Assembly (NCBI RefSeq): GCF_018294505.1
Contig: NC_057810.1
Span: 707,129,095 to 707,193,094 of the forward strand
From: Triticum aestivum
Lineage: Eukaryota > Streptophyta > Magnoliopsida > Poales > Poaceae
Length of the DNA: 64,000 bases
Direction of reading: 5' to 3'
Positions 1-10,960 of the stretch are shown piece after piece. Positions within the stretch are counted from its first letter, which is position 1. Each line of letters begins with the position of its first letter. The notes below the pieces were generated by a model. It saw only the letters and a list, made by a program, of their open reading frames with translations. It was not told where the DNA came from and made no database searches. The translations under genes and the position numbers were made by a program.

Positions 1-415
1 TTAGGTTTTTGGCTCATGTTCTGATCGTTCGGGGATACGTAGGTATATATAGGAGGAAGGAGTACGTCGGTGGAGCGTCAGGGGGCCCACGAGGTAGGGG
101 GCGCGCCCGGGGGGCGCCCTCCACCCTCGTGACCGCATCTGGCCCTTCTTGGAGTAGGCTCCAAGTTTCCTGGATCACGTTCGGTTGGAAAATCACGATC
201 CCGAAGGTTTCATTCCGTTTGGACTCCGTTTGATATTCTGTTTCTTCGAAGCACTGAAATAGGCAAAAAAAATAGCAATTCTGGGCTGGGCCTCCGGTTA
301 ATAGGTTAGTCCCAAAAGTAATATAAAAGTGGAAAATAAAGCCCAATATAGTCCAAAACAGTAGATAAAGTAGCATGGAGCAATCAAAAATTAAAGATAC
401 GTTGGAGACGTATCA
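1..415 (-). repeat. Partial 3' LTR of the minus-strand gypsy element
   Basis: The end CGTATCA at 409-415 is the reverse complement of the LTR start. The same sequence recurs almost unchanged at 17413-17825 and, on the plus strand, from 20007. Only the first ~415 bases of a ~1.58-kb LTR are in the window. Confidence 0.9.
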
Positions 416-1086
416 AGCATCCCCAAGCTTAATTCCTGCTCGTCCTCGAGTAGGTAAATGATAAAAAAAGAATTTTTAATGCGGAGTGATACTTTGGCAT
501 AATTTCAATATAAATCTTCTTACTTGTGATATGAATATTCAGATCCGAAAGATTTAAGACAAAAGTTCATATTGACACAAAAATGATAATACTTCAAGCA
601 TACTAATCAAAGCAATCATGTCTTCTCAAAATAAGATGGCGAAAGAAAGTTCATCTCTACAAAATTATATAGTTAGGCTATGCTTCATTTTCGTCACACA
701 AAGATGTTCCCAACTTCTATACCCCCGATGACAAGCCAAGCAATTCTTTCATACTTAAATAATCTCAAACTTTTTCAACCTTCACGCAATACATGAGCGC
801 GAGCCATGGATATAGCACTATGGGTGGAATAGAATATGATGATGGGGATTGTGTGGAGAAGACAAAAAAGGAGAAAGTCTCACATTGACGAGGCTAATCA
901 ACGGGCAATGGAGATGCCCATCAATTGATGTCAACATGAGGAGTAGGGATTGCCATGCAACGGATGCACTAGAGCTATAAGTATACGAAAGCTCTACAAA
1001 ACAAACTAAGTTGGTGTGCATCCAACTTGCTTGCTCACGAAGACCTAGGGCATTTTGTGGAAGCCCATCATTGGAATATACAAGAC

Positions 1087-1603
1087 AAGTTCTATAATGA
1101 AAAATTCCCACTAGTATATGAAAGTGACAAAATGAGAGACTCTCTATCATGAAGATCTTGGTGCTACTTTGAAGCACAAGTGTGGTAAAAGGATAGTAGC
1201 ATTGTCCCTTCTCTCTTTTTCTCTCATTTTTTTCTCTTTTTTGGGCCTTTTTTTTCTTTGGCCCTGCTTTTTTCTCTCTCTCTTTTTTCTCTTTTTTTCG
1301 TCCGGAGTCTCATCCCGACTTATGGGGGAATGATAACCCACAAGTATAGGGGATAGTTGTAGCCTCTTTTGATAAGTAAGAGTGTTGAACCCAATGAGGA
1401 GCTAAAGGTATAATAAATATTCCCTCAAGTTCTATCGACTACCGATAGAACACTACGCACGCCAAGTTCTATAATGAAAATTCCCACTAGTATATGAAAG
1501 TGACAACATAGGAGGCAATCTATATGAAGAACATGGTGCTACTTTGAAGCACAAGATATGAGACTCACTACATGAAGAACATGGTGCTACTTTGAAGCAC
1601 AAG
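1087..1603. repeat. Internal duplication around an LTR-like fragment
   Basis: A segment beginning AAGTTCTATAATGAAAA at 1087 recurs at 1464, and its distal ~45 bases recur a third time ending near 1603. Between the copies, 1331-1460 begins TGATAACCCACAAGTATAGG, the start of another common Triticeae LTR type, and is truncated. This looks like an insertion remnant or a rearrangement within the element. Confidence 0.55.
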
Positions 1604-3701
1604 CGTGGAAAAAGAGATAGTAACATTGCCCCTTTCTTTTTTTTCTTTTTTTTGGTGGGCTTCTTTGACCCCCTTTTTTTATTTAGGCTTCTTTGGCCTT
1701 TCCTTTTTTTATGGGGCAATGTTCTATAATGATGATCATCACACTTTTATTTACTTACAACTCGATATTACAACTCGATACTGGAACAAAGATATGACTC
1801 TATATGCATGCTTCCGGCGGTGTACCAGGATGTGCAATGATCTAGCGTAGCAATGACATCAAAAAATGGACAAGCCATGAAAATATCATGCTAGCTATCT
1901 TGCGATCATGCAAAGCAATATGACAATGAATGCTCAAGTCATGAATATGATGATGATGGAAGTTGCATGGCAATATATCTCGGAATGGCTATGGAAATGC
2001 CATAATAGGTAGGTATGGTGGCTGTTTTGAGGAAGATATAATGAGGCTTATGTGTGATAGAGCATATCCTATCACGGGGTTTGGATGCACCGGCGAAGTT
2101 TGCGCCAATTCTCGAGGTGAGAAAGGGCAATGCACGGTACCGAAGAGGCTAGCAATGATGGAAAGGTGAAAGTGCGTATAATCCATGGACTCACATTAGT
2201 CATAAAGAACTCATATACTTATTGCAAAAGTTTATTAGCCCTCGAAGCAAAGTACTACTACGCATGCCCCTAGGGGGATAGATTGGTAAGAAAAGACCAT
2301 CGCTCGTCCCCGACTGCCACTCGTAAGGAAGACAATCAAAGAAACACCCCATGCTTCAAATTTGTCACACAACGGTTACCATACGTGCATGCTACGGGAC
2401 TAGCAAACCTCAACACAAGTGTCTCTACAATCCATAACCACCCACTAGAATGACTCTAATATCACCACCTTTATATCGCAAAATTATTGCAAGGAATCAA
2501 ACATATCATATTCAGCGATCTACAAGTTTTATGTAGGATTTTATGACTAACCATGTGAATGACCAATTCCTGTAATCTCTCTAAATAGATGTAAGTGAAG
2601 CAAGAGAGTTTAATTCTTTCTACAAAAGATATGCCCCCGCTCTAACAAATATAAGTGAAGCAAAAGAGCATTCTACAAATGGCGGTTTTCTATGTGAAGA
2701 GAAACAGGCAATCCAGACTTCAAATGATATAAGTGAAGCGCATGAAGCATTCTATAAAGCCATACTCAAAAGATTTAAGTGAAGTGCAATGAGCATTCTA
2801 TAAATCAACCCAGGACTATCTCATACCATCATGGTGCATAAAATAAAAGTGAAAACTAAATGCAAAAGACGCTCCAAGACTTGCACATAATGCATGAACG
2901 AAACGAATCCGAAAATATACCGATACTTGTTGAAGAAAGAGGGGATGCCTCCCCAGCATCCCCAAGCTTAGATGCTTGAGTCTCCTTGAATAATTACTTG
3001 GGGTGCCTCGAGCATCCCCAAGCTTGAGCTCTTGTTTCTCTTCCTTCTTCTCACATCGAAACATCCTCGATTAGACACTACATCCACACAAAACTTCAAC
3101 AGAAAACTCGGTAAGATCCGTTAGTATAATAAAGCAAATCACCACTCTAAGTATTGTAGCAACCCAATTCATATTTTGTTTTTGTATTGTGTCTACTGTA
3201 ATATAGCTTTTCCATGGCTTATTCCACTAATATAAATTGATAGATTCATCAAAACAAGTAAACTATGCATCAAAAACAGAATCTGTCAAAAACAGAACAG
3301 TCTGTATCAATCTGAACATCAACCATACTTCTGGTACCCCAAAAATTCTACCAAAATTAGGAAAAATAAAAAAGTTGAATATAAATACAGTGCAAAAGGA
3401 ATAAGAACCAATTGACATTTCAGTTAAAAATGTAAAATCGCGCACTACAGCCAAAGTTTCTGTCCTGCACCGTACAAACCAACAAGCATTGCAAACATCC
3501 TAAAGGCAAACCTTGGCACATTATTTTTATAATACAATGGAATTGTACAAGGGGATAATTATGTTTGTTGAAAAGTTTCTGTAATCAAGATTCACAAAGT
3601 TTCCGTGAGCATGAACAAAGTTCAAGGAGCTCTCCCACTTCAACAATGCTTGTCTCTCTCACTTTCACTTTCCTTTTTGAAAAGTTTTTGGGTTCCGCTC
3701 T

Positions 3702-4064
3702 CTGTTGGAAAAGGCAGTGCCTAGGAGGCGCTTAGGCATGCCTAGGCGCTAGGCAATGGCCAAACGCCTCGCCTAGGGCATAAATGGAGGTCTAGGCAAG
3801 GCAGGCAAGGAATTGCCTATGCAAGCAAGAAATCATGCCATGTACTGCACTAATACGCCAAACGGGTTATATTCCAATGGTAGTCGATGGTAATTAACTT
3901 ATTTATATGCCCTAAACTAATATCAACACCCATATAATAATCACAAATACACTACGAGTAAAAACTATATTACCGCCTAGGCCGCGCCTAGAGCGCTTAG
4001 GCACAACCTAGGCACTAGGCGAAGGCCAATCGCCTCGCTTACGCCTACCGCTTTCTCCAACCTT
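3702..4064. mobile_element. Short DNA-transposon-like insert rich in GCCTAGGC
   Basis: A 363-bp block is flanked by an exact 11-bp direct repeat GGTTCCGCTCT (3691-3701 and 4065-4075), which is absent as a duplicate elsewhere in the host element. Its ends are imperfect inverted repeats built on TTGGAAAAGGC and TTGGAGAAAGC, followed by many variants of GCCTAGGCGC. It has no coding capacity. Size and duplication length fit a hAT- or Mutator-type MITE (8-11 bp TSD); the superfamily is not settled. Confidence 0.6.
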
Positions 4065-4242
4065 GGTTCCGCTCTTTATTTTTGTTGTTTTTAAACTATA
4101 TGAAAGCACTCAACAGAAATAAATGACTCTCTAAAACTTCCAGGTTGTCTCCCTGGCAGCGCTTTCTTTAAAGCCATTAAGCTAGGCATATAGTGCTCAA
4201 GTAATGGATCCACCCGGATCCCAAGGTATATCAAAGCCAATT

Positions 4243-4943
4243 TTAAGTAACAATGATTTTGTAATTTAGTAGTGAGCACAAAGTAACATATATCAAGCAA
4301 TGACGAAGTCTAACTCTCTTCCTATGCATCGGCATGTAATAAAAGAACAATTCATGCACACCTAGTAAAGGCCAATGCACAGTATAAACAGTTTCTTGCA
4401 ATTTTATCATGTTGGAAACATAGAGAGGTGGAGAAATAGTTCCTCTCTCATAATAATTGCAAGTAGGAGCAGCAAGCACATGCATATTATATTCATCAAA
4501 ACCATCATGTGCAGCGGTAAAAGGCAACCCATCAATGTAATCCTTAATAAGTGCAAACTTCTCCGATATAGTGTAATCGGGAGAATTCAAAAAGATAATA
4601 GGACTATCATGCGTGGATGCAATAGCGACAATTTCATGTTTAACATAAGGAACTATAGCAAGTCCATCTCCATAAGCATAATTCATATTGGCATGTTGGC
4701 CACAAACATAGCAAGCAACATTAAAAGGGGGTATTTCAATAGAATCAACGGGATCATAGCAATCATCCTTCGGTAAGCACGAAGGGGAATTAAACAATGT
4801 ATGAGTTGAAGAGTTACTCTCATTAGAAGGTGGACACGGGTGATCAATCCGCTCTTCCTCCTTTGTTCTTCGCTCTCCTCATCATTTTTTTCATCCAATG
4901 AGCTCACAGTTTCATCAATTTCTTCTTCCATAGCTTCTTGCAA
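4243..4943 (-). pseudogene. Unknown small protein of non-autonomous gypsy, frameshifted
   Basis: This is the only sizeable coding region of the element. An acidic start (MQEAMEEEIDETVSSLDEK) runs for ~35 codons in one frame; the remaining 184 codons continue in another frame from about 4850, so there is one frameshift. The second part holds a CYVCGQ pair of cysteines, a stretch ISEKFALIKDYIDGL, and CNYYERG. I do not recognise a named domain. From memory, similar ORFs recur in Triticeae non-autonomous gypsy copies, hinting at selection at some time. It is not a gag or pol fragment by any motif I can see. Confidence 0.55.
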
Positions 4944-4994
4944 AATATTAGTCTCTTAGGGAAGGTGTTTCTTAGGGTTTTCAGAAATTCTTCT

Positions 4995-6120
4995 TGCTAC
5001 CTCTTGAGCACTGCGTTGGATTTCCTGAAGAGGAGAGGATGATGCAGCGAAGTAGCGTAAGTATTTCCCTAAGTTTTTGAGAACCAAGGTATCAATCCAG
5101 TAGGAGACCACGCACAAGTCCCTCGTACCTACACAAAACAATAGCAAATCGCAACCAACGCGATTAGGGGTTGTCAATCCCTTCACGGTCACTTAGGATA
5201 GTGAGATCTGATAGAGATGATAAATAATATTTTTGGTATTTTTGATAGATAGATGCAAAGTAAAAAGTAAAAGGCAAAGTAAAAAACAAAGTAAGTAAAT
5301 AAAGTGATGGAGATTGATATGATGAGAATAGACTCGGGGGCCATAGGTTTCACTAGTGGCTTCTCACAAGAGCATAGATTTTCTACGGTGGGCGAACAAA
5401 TTATTGTTGAGCAATTGACAGAATTGAGCATAGTTATGAGTATATCTAGGAAATGATCATGTATATAGGCATCACGTCCAAAACAAGTAGATCGAAACGA
5501 TTCTGCATCTACTACTATTACTCCACTCATCGACCCCTATCCAGCATGCATCTAGAGTATTAAGTTAAAAACAGAGTAACGCCTTAAGCAAGATGACATG
5601 ATGTAGAGGGATAAATTCATGCAATATGATAAAAAAACCATCTTGTTATCCTCGATGGCAACAATACAATACGTGCCTTGCAACCCTTTCTGTCACTGGG
5701 TAAGGACACTGCAAGATTGAACCCAAAGCTAAGCACTTCTCCCATTGCAAGAACTACCAATCTAGTTGGCCAAACCAAAAAGGATAATTCGAAGAGACTT
5801 GCAAAGATAACTCAATCATACATAAAAGAATTCAAAGAAGAATCAAATATTTTCCATAGATAATACTGGATCATAAACCCACAATTCATCGGTCTCAACA
5901 AACACACTGCAAAAAGAAGATTAAATCGAATAGATCTCCATGAGAGAGGGGGAGAACATTGTATTGAGATCCAAAAAGAGAGAATAAGCCATCTAGCTAC
6001 TAGCTATGGACCCGAAGGTCTGAAGTAAAATACTCACACTTCATCGGAGGGACTATGGTGATGATGTAGAAGCCCTCCGTGGTGGATGCCCCCTCCGGCG
6101 GAGCTCCAGAACAGGCCCCA
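4995..6120 (-). repeat. 5' LTR of minus-strand gypsy, part 1
   Basis: The 3' terminal part of the LTR on the minus strand ends ...GGTAGCA (plus TGCTACC at 4995). It corresponds to 20470-21584 of the plus-strand LTR. The break at 6120 is exactly where the CACTA element entered. Together with 17371-17825 it totals ~1.58 kb, equal to the other LTR. Confidence 0.85.
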
Positions 6121-6149
6121 CACTAGTAGAAAAGTGGGCAATGGTCCAG

Positions 6150-6415
6150 GCCGGGCCAGCCCATTAGTCCCGGTTCAATCCAGAACCGGGACAAATGGGG
6201 GCATTGGACCCGGTTCGTGAGCCACGGGGGCCAGCCGGGCCACGTGGGCCATTGGTCCCGGTTCGGCTGGACCTATTGGTCCTGGTTGGTGGGACTAACC
6301 GGAACCAATGGGCCTCACTCCTGGCCCACCCCCTTTGGTCCCGGTTGGTGGATTTAACCGGGACCAAAGGTTGCCCTTTAGTCCCGGTTCTGGCCACGAA
6401 CCGGGACCAATTAGT
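6150..6415. repeat. Left subterminal palindromic repeats of CACTA
   Basis: Several copies of TTGGTCCCGGTT...AACCGGGACCAA occur in both orientations, for example at 6343-6368 and 6379-6411. In En/Spm-type elements subterminal repeats bind an element-encoded protein; here they are also self-complementary and would fold into hairpin RNA if transcribed. Confidence 0.8.
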
Positions 6416-6419
6416 TGCC

Positions 6420-6427
6420 TATATATA
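6420..6427 (+). promoter_or_regulatory. TATA box of the first CACTA transcription unit
   Basis: TATATATA follows the last left subterminal repeat and lies ~30 bp before a pyrimidine-rich leader. A splice-donor-like G|GTGAG at 6695/6696 would end an untranslated first exon. Confidence 0.6.
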
Positions 6428-6807
6428 CCCCTCGCCCGCGAGCAGAGCACTCCCACTACTCTATTTTTCGTCGCCGGCGAGGGGAGATCTTTGTGGTGCT
6501 CTAGCTCACCTCCTATGCACATGAAGTGTTCGATGGAATGCCCGAGCCACACTACTTAAGCTTTCTCCTCTCCAAGCTTGACCTCCAAGCTCCATTTTCC
6601 TCAATATTTGTCTAGGTTTAGCGGTCCGTCATGTCCCGTCCCCGTCTTCACCGCCGTCGATCGCCCGCGCCGATCTCGTCGCCGGCACCACCGTGGTGAG
6701 CTTCTTGTTCTTATCTTCATTCTGAAAGGAAAAAAATTCTTACTTGTATGTTTATATAGATACTTGTATAATTTTCTTACTTTTATTATTGCATCTTATA
6801 TAGTGCG

Positions 6808-7254
6808 ATGGTTTTGGTATCCGCCCCCGTCGGCCCTCGTCCTGTCTATGATTTGTATGTGGTATATATTATCTTTTCATAAATATTGGTTCATTTATTG
6901 TTTATGACAATTATGCCGACCAACGTGACATAGATTTTATTTATCTAGGAGGTTGTTGAACCGGAAATTCCAACCGACCCTATTGTCGAGAGGTTAAATT
7001 TAGTTGAAGAAGAAGACAATTTGTTGAAGAAAATAATTAGAAAAATTGAGGAGGAGAAGATGATATTGGAGTTGCATGTTGCGGATGTCGTCGATGATCA
7101 CATGATCAAGATGGATGCAATGCGCTTGAAGATTATAAAGATTAGAAAATATGCCATTCATACCGAGGCTTGGTATCATTATGTCGTTGGATCAGTTGTT
7201 ACATTGGTTGCGATTATGATCGCATTTGTTTTCGCATTGAAATGTTTTACATAG
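6808..7254 (+). CDS. Small tail-anchored coiled-coil protein of CACTA
   Basis: Two exons (6808-6861 and 6949-7254) joined through an 87-nt GT...AG intron give an uninterrupted 119-codon frame. The start is the first ATG after an acceptor-like TATATAG and begins MVLVSAPVGPRP. The middle is acidic and helical (VEEEDNLLKKIIRKIEEEK). Near the C terminus about 22 hydrophobic residues (VVGSVVTLVAIMIAFVFAL) precede a short tail, fitting a tail-anchored membrane protein. It lies just upstream of the transposase start in the same unit, so the two could be alternative splice products, as En/Spm makes several proteins from one transcript. It has no domain name known to me. It is the only undamaged ORF of the element. 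Confidence 0.6.
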
Positions 7255-7435
7255 TTTCAGTGTATGGTTTAATTAATTTAGATGCTCTGCAAAGCTTTAT
7301 TTTGTTAGATGAGAACTATGTATGTACTTTGGTTTTAATGTGCTGATGAACTTCTATTAATTCGGTCACTTAATTATCTATTCATGATGTTCTGTAATGA
7401 TTTTTGACACACTTAATTATATATAATGCACGCAA

Positions 7436-9845
7436 ATGAACCGGCAATGGATGTACGGTTCAAGACACACCTCTAAGTACATTAAGGGCGTGCATGATTT
7501 TCTCGAAGTGGCTGAGGCAAACAAGCAGAATAGTTTTATGTGTTGTCCATGCCCTATATGTGGGAATACGAAGTCTTACTCTGACCGGTAAATCCTCCAC
7601 ACCCACCTGCTTTACAAGGGTTTCATGCCACACTATAATGTTTGGACGAGGCATGGAGAAATAGGGGTTATGATGGAAGACGGCGAAGAAGAAGAGTACG
7701 ATGACAACTATGTGCCCCCTGAATACGGTGATGCTACTGAACATCAAGAGGAACCAGACGATGTGCACGATGATGCTGCAACGGGCAAAGCTGCTGAAGA
7801 TCAAGAGGAACCAGATGATGTGCCCGATGATGATGATCTCCGCCGGGTCATTGTCGATGCAAGGATGCAATGCGAAAGTCAAAAGGAGAAGCTGAAGTTT
7901 GATCGCATGTTAGAGGACCACAAAAAAGGGTTGTACCCCAATTGCGAAGATGGCAACACAAAGCTCGGTACCGTACTGGAATTGCTGCAGTGGAAGGCAG
8001 AGAATGCTGTGCCTGACAAAGGATTTGAGAAGCTACTGAAAATATTGAAGAAGAAGCTTCCAAAGGATAACGAATTGCCCGACAGTACATACGCAACAAA
8101 GAAGGTCGTATGCCCTCTAGGATTGGAGGTGCATAAGATACATGCATGCCCTAACGACTGCATCCTCTACCGCGGTGCGTACAAGGATCTGAACACATTC
8201 CCGGTATGCGGTGCATTACGGTATAAGATCAGACGAGATGACCCTGGTGATGTTGATGGCGAGCCCCCCAGGACGAGGTTCCTGCGAAGGTGATGTGGTA
8301 TGCTCCTATAATACCACGGTTGAAACATCTGTTCAGAAACGGAGAGCATGCCAAGTTGATGCGATGGCACAGTGAGGACCGAAAGAAAGACGGGAAGTTG
8401 AGAGCACCCGTTGACGGGTCGTAGTGGAGAAAAATCAAGAGAAAGTACTGGGATGAGTTTGCAAGTGAGCTAAGGAACGTATGGTTTGCTTTAAGCGTGG
8501 ATGGCAGTAATCCTTTCGGGGAGCAGAGCAGCAATCACAGCACCTGGCCCGTGACTCTATGTATGTATAACCTTCCTCCTTGGATGTGCATGAAGCGGAA
8601 GTTCATTATGATGCCAGTTCTCATCCAAGGCCCTAAGCAACCCGGCAACGACATTGATGTGTACCTAAGGCCATTAGTTGAAGAACTTTTACAGCTGTGG
8701 AATGGAAACGGTGTACGTACGTGGGATGAGCACAAACAGGAGGAATTTTACCTAAAGGTGTTGCTGTTCGTGACCATCAACGATTGGCCCGCTCTTAGTA
8801 ACCTTTCAGGACAAACAAACAAGGGATACCACGCATGCACGCACTATTCCGAGTGACACTGGGGGACACGCACCCATGTGGAAGAAGAAATATATATTTT
8901 GGGACCTACCCTACTGGAAAGACCTAGAGGTCCGCTTGTCGATCGACGTGATGCACGTGACGAAGAACCTTTGCGTGAACCTGCTAGGCTTCTTGGGCAT
9001 GTATGGGAAGAAAAAAGATACAGCTGAGGCACGGGAGGACCTGCAACATTTGCACGAAAAAGACGGCATGCCTCCAAAGCAGTATGAAGGTCCTGCCAGC
9101 TATGCTCTGACCAAAGAAGAGAAGGAAATCTTCTTTGAATGCCTGCTTAGTATGAAGGTCCCGACTGGCTTCTCGTCGAATATAAAAGGAATAATAAATA
9201 TGGCAGAGAAAAAGTTTCAGAACCTAAAGTCTCATGACTGCCACGTGATTATGACGCAACTGCTTCCGGTTGCATTGAGGGGGCTTCTACCGGAAAACGT
9301 CCGATTAGCCATTGTGAAGCTATCTGCATTCCTCAATGCAATCTCTCAGAAGGTGATCGATCCAGAAATCATACCAAGGCTAATGAGTGATGTGGTGCAA
9401 TGTCTTGTAATTTTCGAGCTGGTGTTCCCACCATCCTTCTTCAATATCATGACGCACATCCTAGTTCATCTAGTTGACGAGATTGTCATTCTGGGCCCCA
9501 TGTTTCTACACAATATGTACCCCTTTGAGAGGTTCATGGGAGTCCTAAAGAAATATGTCCGTAACCATGCTAGGCCAGAAGGAAGCATCTCCATGGGCCA
9601 TCAAACAGAGGATGTCATCGGGTTTTGTGTTGACTTCATACGATGAGCCAAAGCGCCACATAGTTCTTTCTGGAAAAAAGGACATCGTGGGAGTGGAGGG
9701 CAAGACAGACATGTCTGAAGATTATGAAAAGTTTCATGAAATTCCTCCCTTCAAAGTCAAGGCTGACCCCAGCATCCTGATAAACGATGAAGATTATCCA
9801 TGGTTACGGCGCAATAAGCAAATGACACAAGCGAATAAAAAGTGA
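7436..9845 (+). pseudogene. TNP2-type CACTA transposase, broken
   Basis: The protein begins MNRQWMYG, with a transposase-associated N-terminal module containing a cysteine cluster (CCPCPICGN). The Transposase_21 (TNP2) core follows, including LSIDVMHVTKN, then a DUF4218-type block (HDCHVIMTQLLPVALRGLLP). Lesions are multiple: TAA at 7589-7591, a one-base loss near 8276-8280, TAG at 8422-8424, an apparent deletion near 8848-8858 that removes part of the core and shifts frame, and a larger deletion at about 9646 where a tail-end segment is joined directly to the middle. The expected DUF4216-type region is missing. The native enzyme would bind element ends and cut and rejoin DNA in the nucleus. 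This copy cannot encode it. Confidence 0.85.
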
Positions 9846-10523
9846 AGACTTTCTCCTGCAACTATTATGATGATACCATGCCAACTTTGTAACAGACGAG
9901 TATGATACCATTATCCGTTTTGTACAAGCACATGCTATGTGGGTGAATTTATGATACCATGCCAACTTTCAACTTTTTCAGAGTTCATTTGAAATGCTTT
10001 AATGTCTTATGGTTCGGCCCTCGTAATAATTAAAATTAGCAACAATAAGTATTTTGTTGTAAGTAGAAACAAAATAAAATAAATAAAGCAAGAAAGAAAA
10101 CAAAAAAACAAAAAAAGTGTTTTCAAATTTGAAAATTAATGGCACTAACAGAAAGTTTATAATTTTTCTAAAAATAAAAGCAAAAGGAATTAAAAAAATA
10201 GAGCAAAAAACAAAATAAAATAAATAATGCAGAAAACAAAACAAAAAAACTGGAAAATAATTAAAAATAGCAACAATAAGTATTTTGTTGTAAGTAGAAA
10301 CAAAATAAAATAAATAAAGCAAGAAAGAAAACAAAAAAACAAAAAAGTGTTTTCGAATTTGAAAACTAATGGCACTAACAGAAAGTTTATAATTTTCCTA
10401 AAACTAAAAGCAAAAAGAACTAAAAAAAGCAAAAAACAAAAGAAAATAAATAATGCAGAAAACAAAACAAAAAAACTGGAAAAAAATAAAAATAGCAACA
10501 ATAAGTAAAGAAAACAAAAAAAC
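9846..10523. repeat. AT-rich 3' region with ~231-bp tandem duplication
   Basis: Downstream of the transposase, a unit marked by TAGCAACAATAAGT starts near 10037, 10268 and 10493, giving two full copies (periods 231 and 225 bp) and a partial third. The units are A-rich with AAACAAAAAAAC runs. There is no coding potential. The third, truncated copy abuts the T-run end of the minus-strand RNA unit described next. Confidence 0.8.
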
Positions 10524-10670
10524 AAAAAAATGCCTCCTACTGGGCCCCCACAGCCTGAATACGACTAGAAACCCTAGTATGGGCCAGGATTCAGGCCCGC
10601 AGTAGGCCTAGAAGGCCCATCAGGCAAAGAAATAGCAAGTAGGCCCGAAAGCCTGCGGTGGAGAGGAGCT
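10524..10670 (-). ncRNA. Putative Pol III small RNA gene inside CACTA
   Basis: A predicted unit of about 140 nt starts some 25 nt after a TATA box on the minus strand and ends in a run of seven T (minus 10530-10524), the usual Pol III stop. The last 70 nt can fold: 10536-10542 pairs with 10600-10606 and 10553-10560 pairs with 10589-10596, both perfectly. I cannot match it to U6, U3, 7SL, MRP or telomerase RNA. Expression is unproven, and the unit could be a dead promoter remnant. Confidence 0.4.
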
Positions 10671-10693
10671 CGAGAGGGGTGCGGTAGTGGGGC

Positions 10694-10735
10694 TTATAAA
10701 CCACTGCGCGCCCCTCTCAACTAGCGAGGTGGGAC
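10694..10735 (-). promoter_or_regulatory. Plant snRNA-type promoter (USE plus TATA)
   Basis: On the minus strand GTCCCACCTCG (10735-10725) is followed after exactly 24 nt by TTTATAA (10700-10694). The plant upstream sequence element consensus is RTCCCACATCG, one mismatch away; cereal U6 promoters as I recall them carry this C variant. A 23-26 nt gap between USE and TATA specifies Pol III in plants, whereas Pol II snRNA genes have about 10 nt more. Confidence 0.6.
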
Positions 10736-10754
10736 TAAACTTTGTCCCCAACGC

Positions 10755-10948
10755 GGGCAGCACAGGGGCCTTTGGTCCTGGTTGGTGGCACCAACCGGGA
10801 CTAAAGGGGGAGGCATTGGTCCCGGTTGGTGGCACCAACCGGTACCAAAGGCTGCCGAAAAAGAGGCCTTTGGTCCCGGTTGGTGGCACCAACCGGGACT
10901 AAAGGGGGCATTGGTCCCGGTTGGTGCCACGAACCGGCACCAATGCTC
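10755..10948. repeat. Internal block of CACTA palindromic repeats
   Basis: Four successive hairpin-forming repeats of the type TTTGGTCCCGGTTGGTGGCA with their complements sit directly upstream of the second gene's TATA box. They are the same motifs as at the termini, so the second unit has its own repeat-flanked promoter. Confidence 0.8.
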
Positions 10949-10952
10949 GTTG

Positions 10953-10960
10953 TATATAAG
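10953..10960 (+). promoter_or_regulatory. TATA box of the second CACTA unit
   Basis: TATATAAG follows the repeat block; a GC-rich leader begins ~25 bp further on. Confidence 0.6.

Larger units (their letters stand above)
416..4242 (-). other. Non-coding internal region of the gypsy element
   Basis: Long untranslated DNA lies between the small ORF and the 3' LTR. Roughly 416-3050 is the inverse of 17826-20006, showing both belong to one family. It contains T-rich and CT-rich tracts (1200-1300, 1625-1710) and short direct duplications. No open frame here resembles a protein family I know. Confidence 0.75.

Noticed and set aside
10024..10525. Phe-rich minus-strand ORFs resembling membrane proteins
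   Set aside because: They are translations of A-rich tandem repeats and change with each repeat copy.
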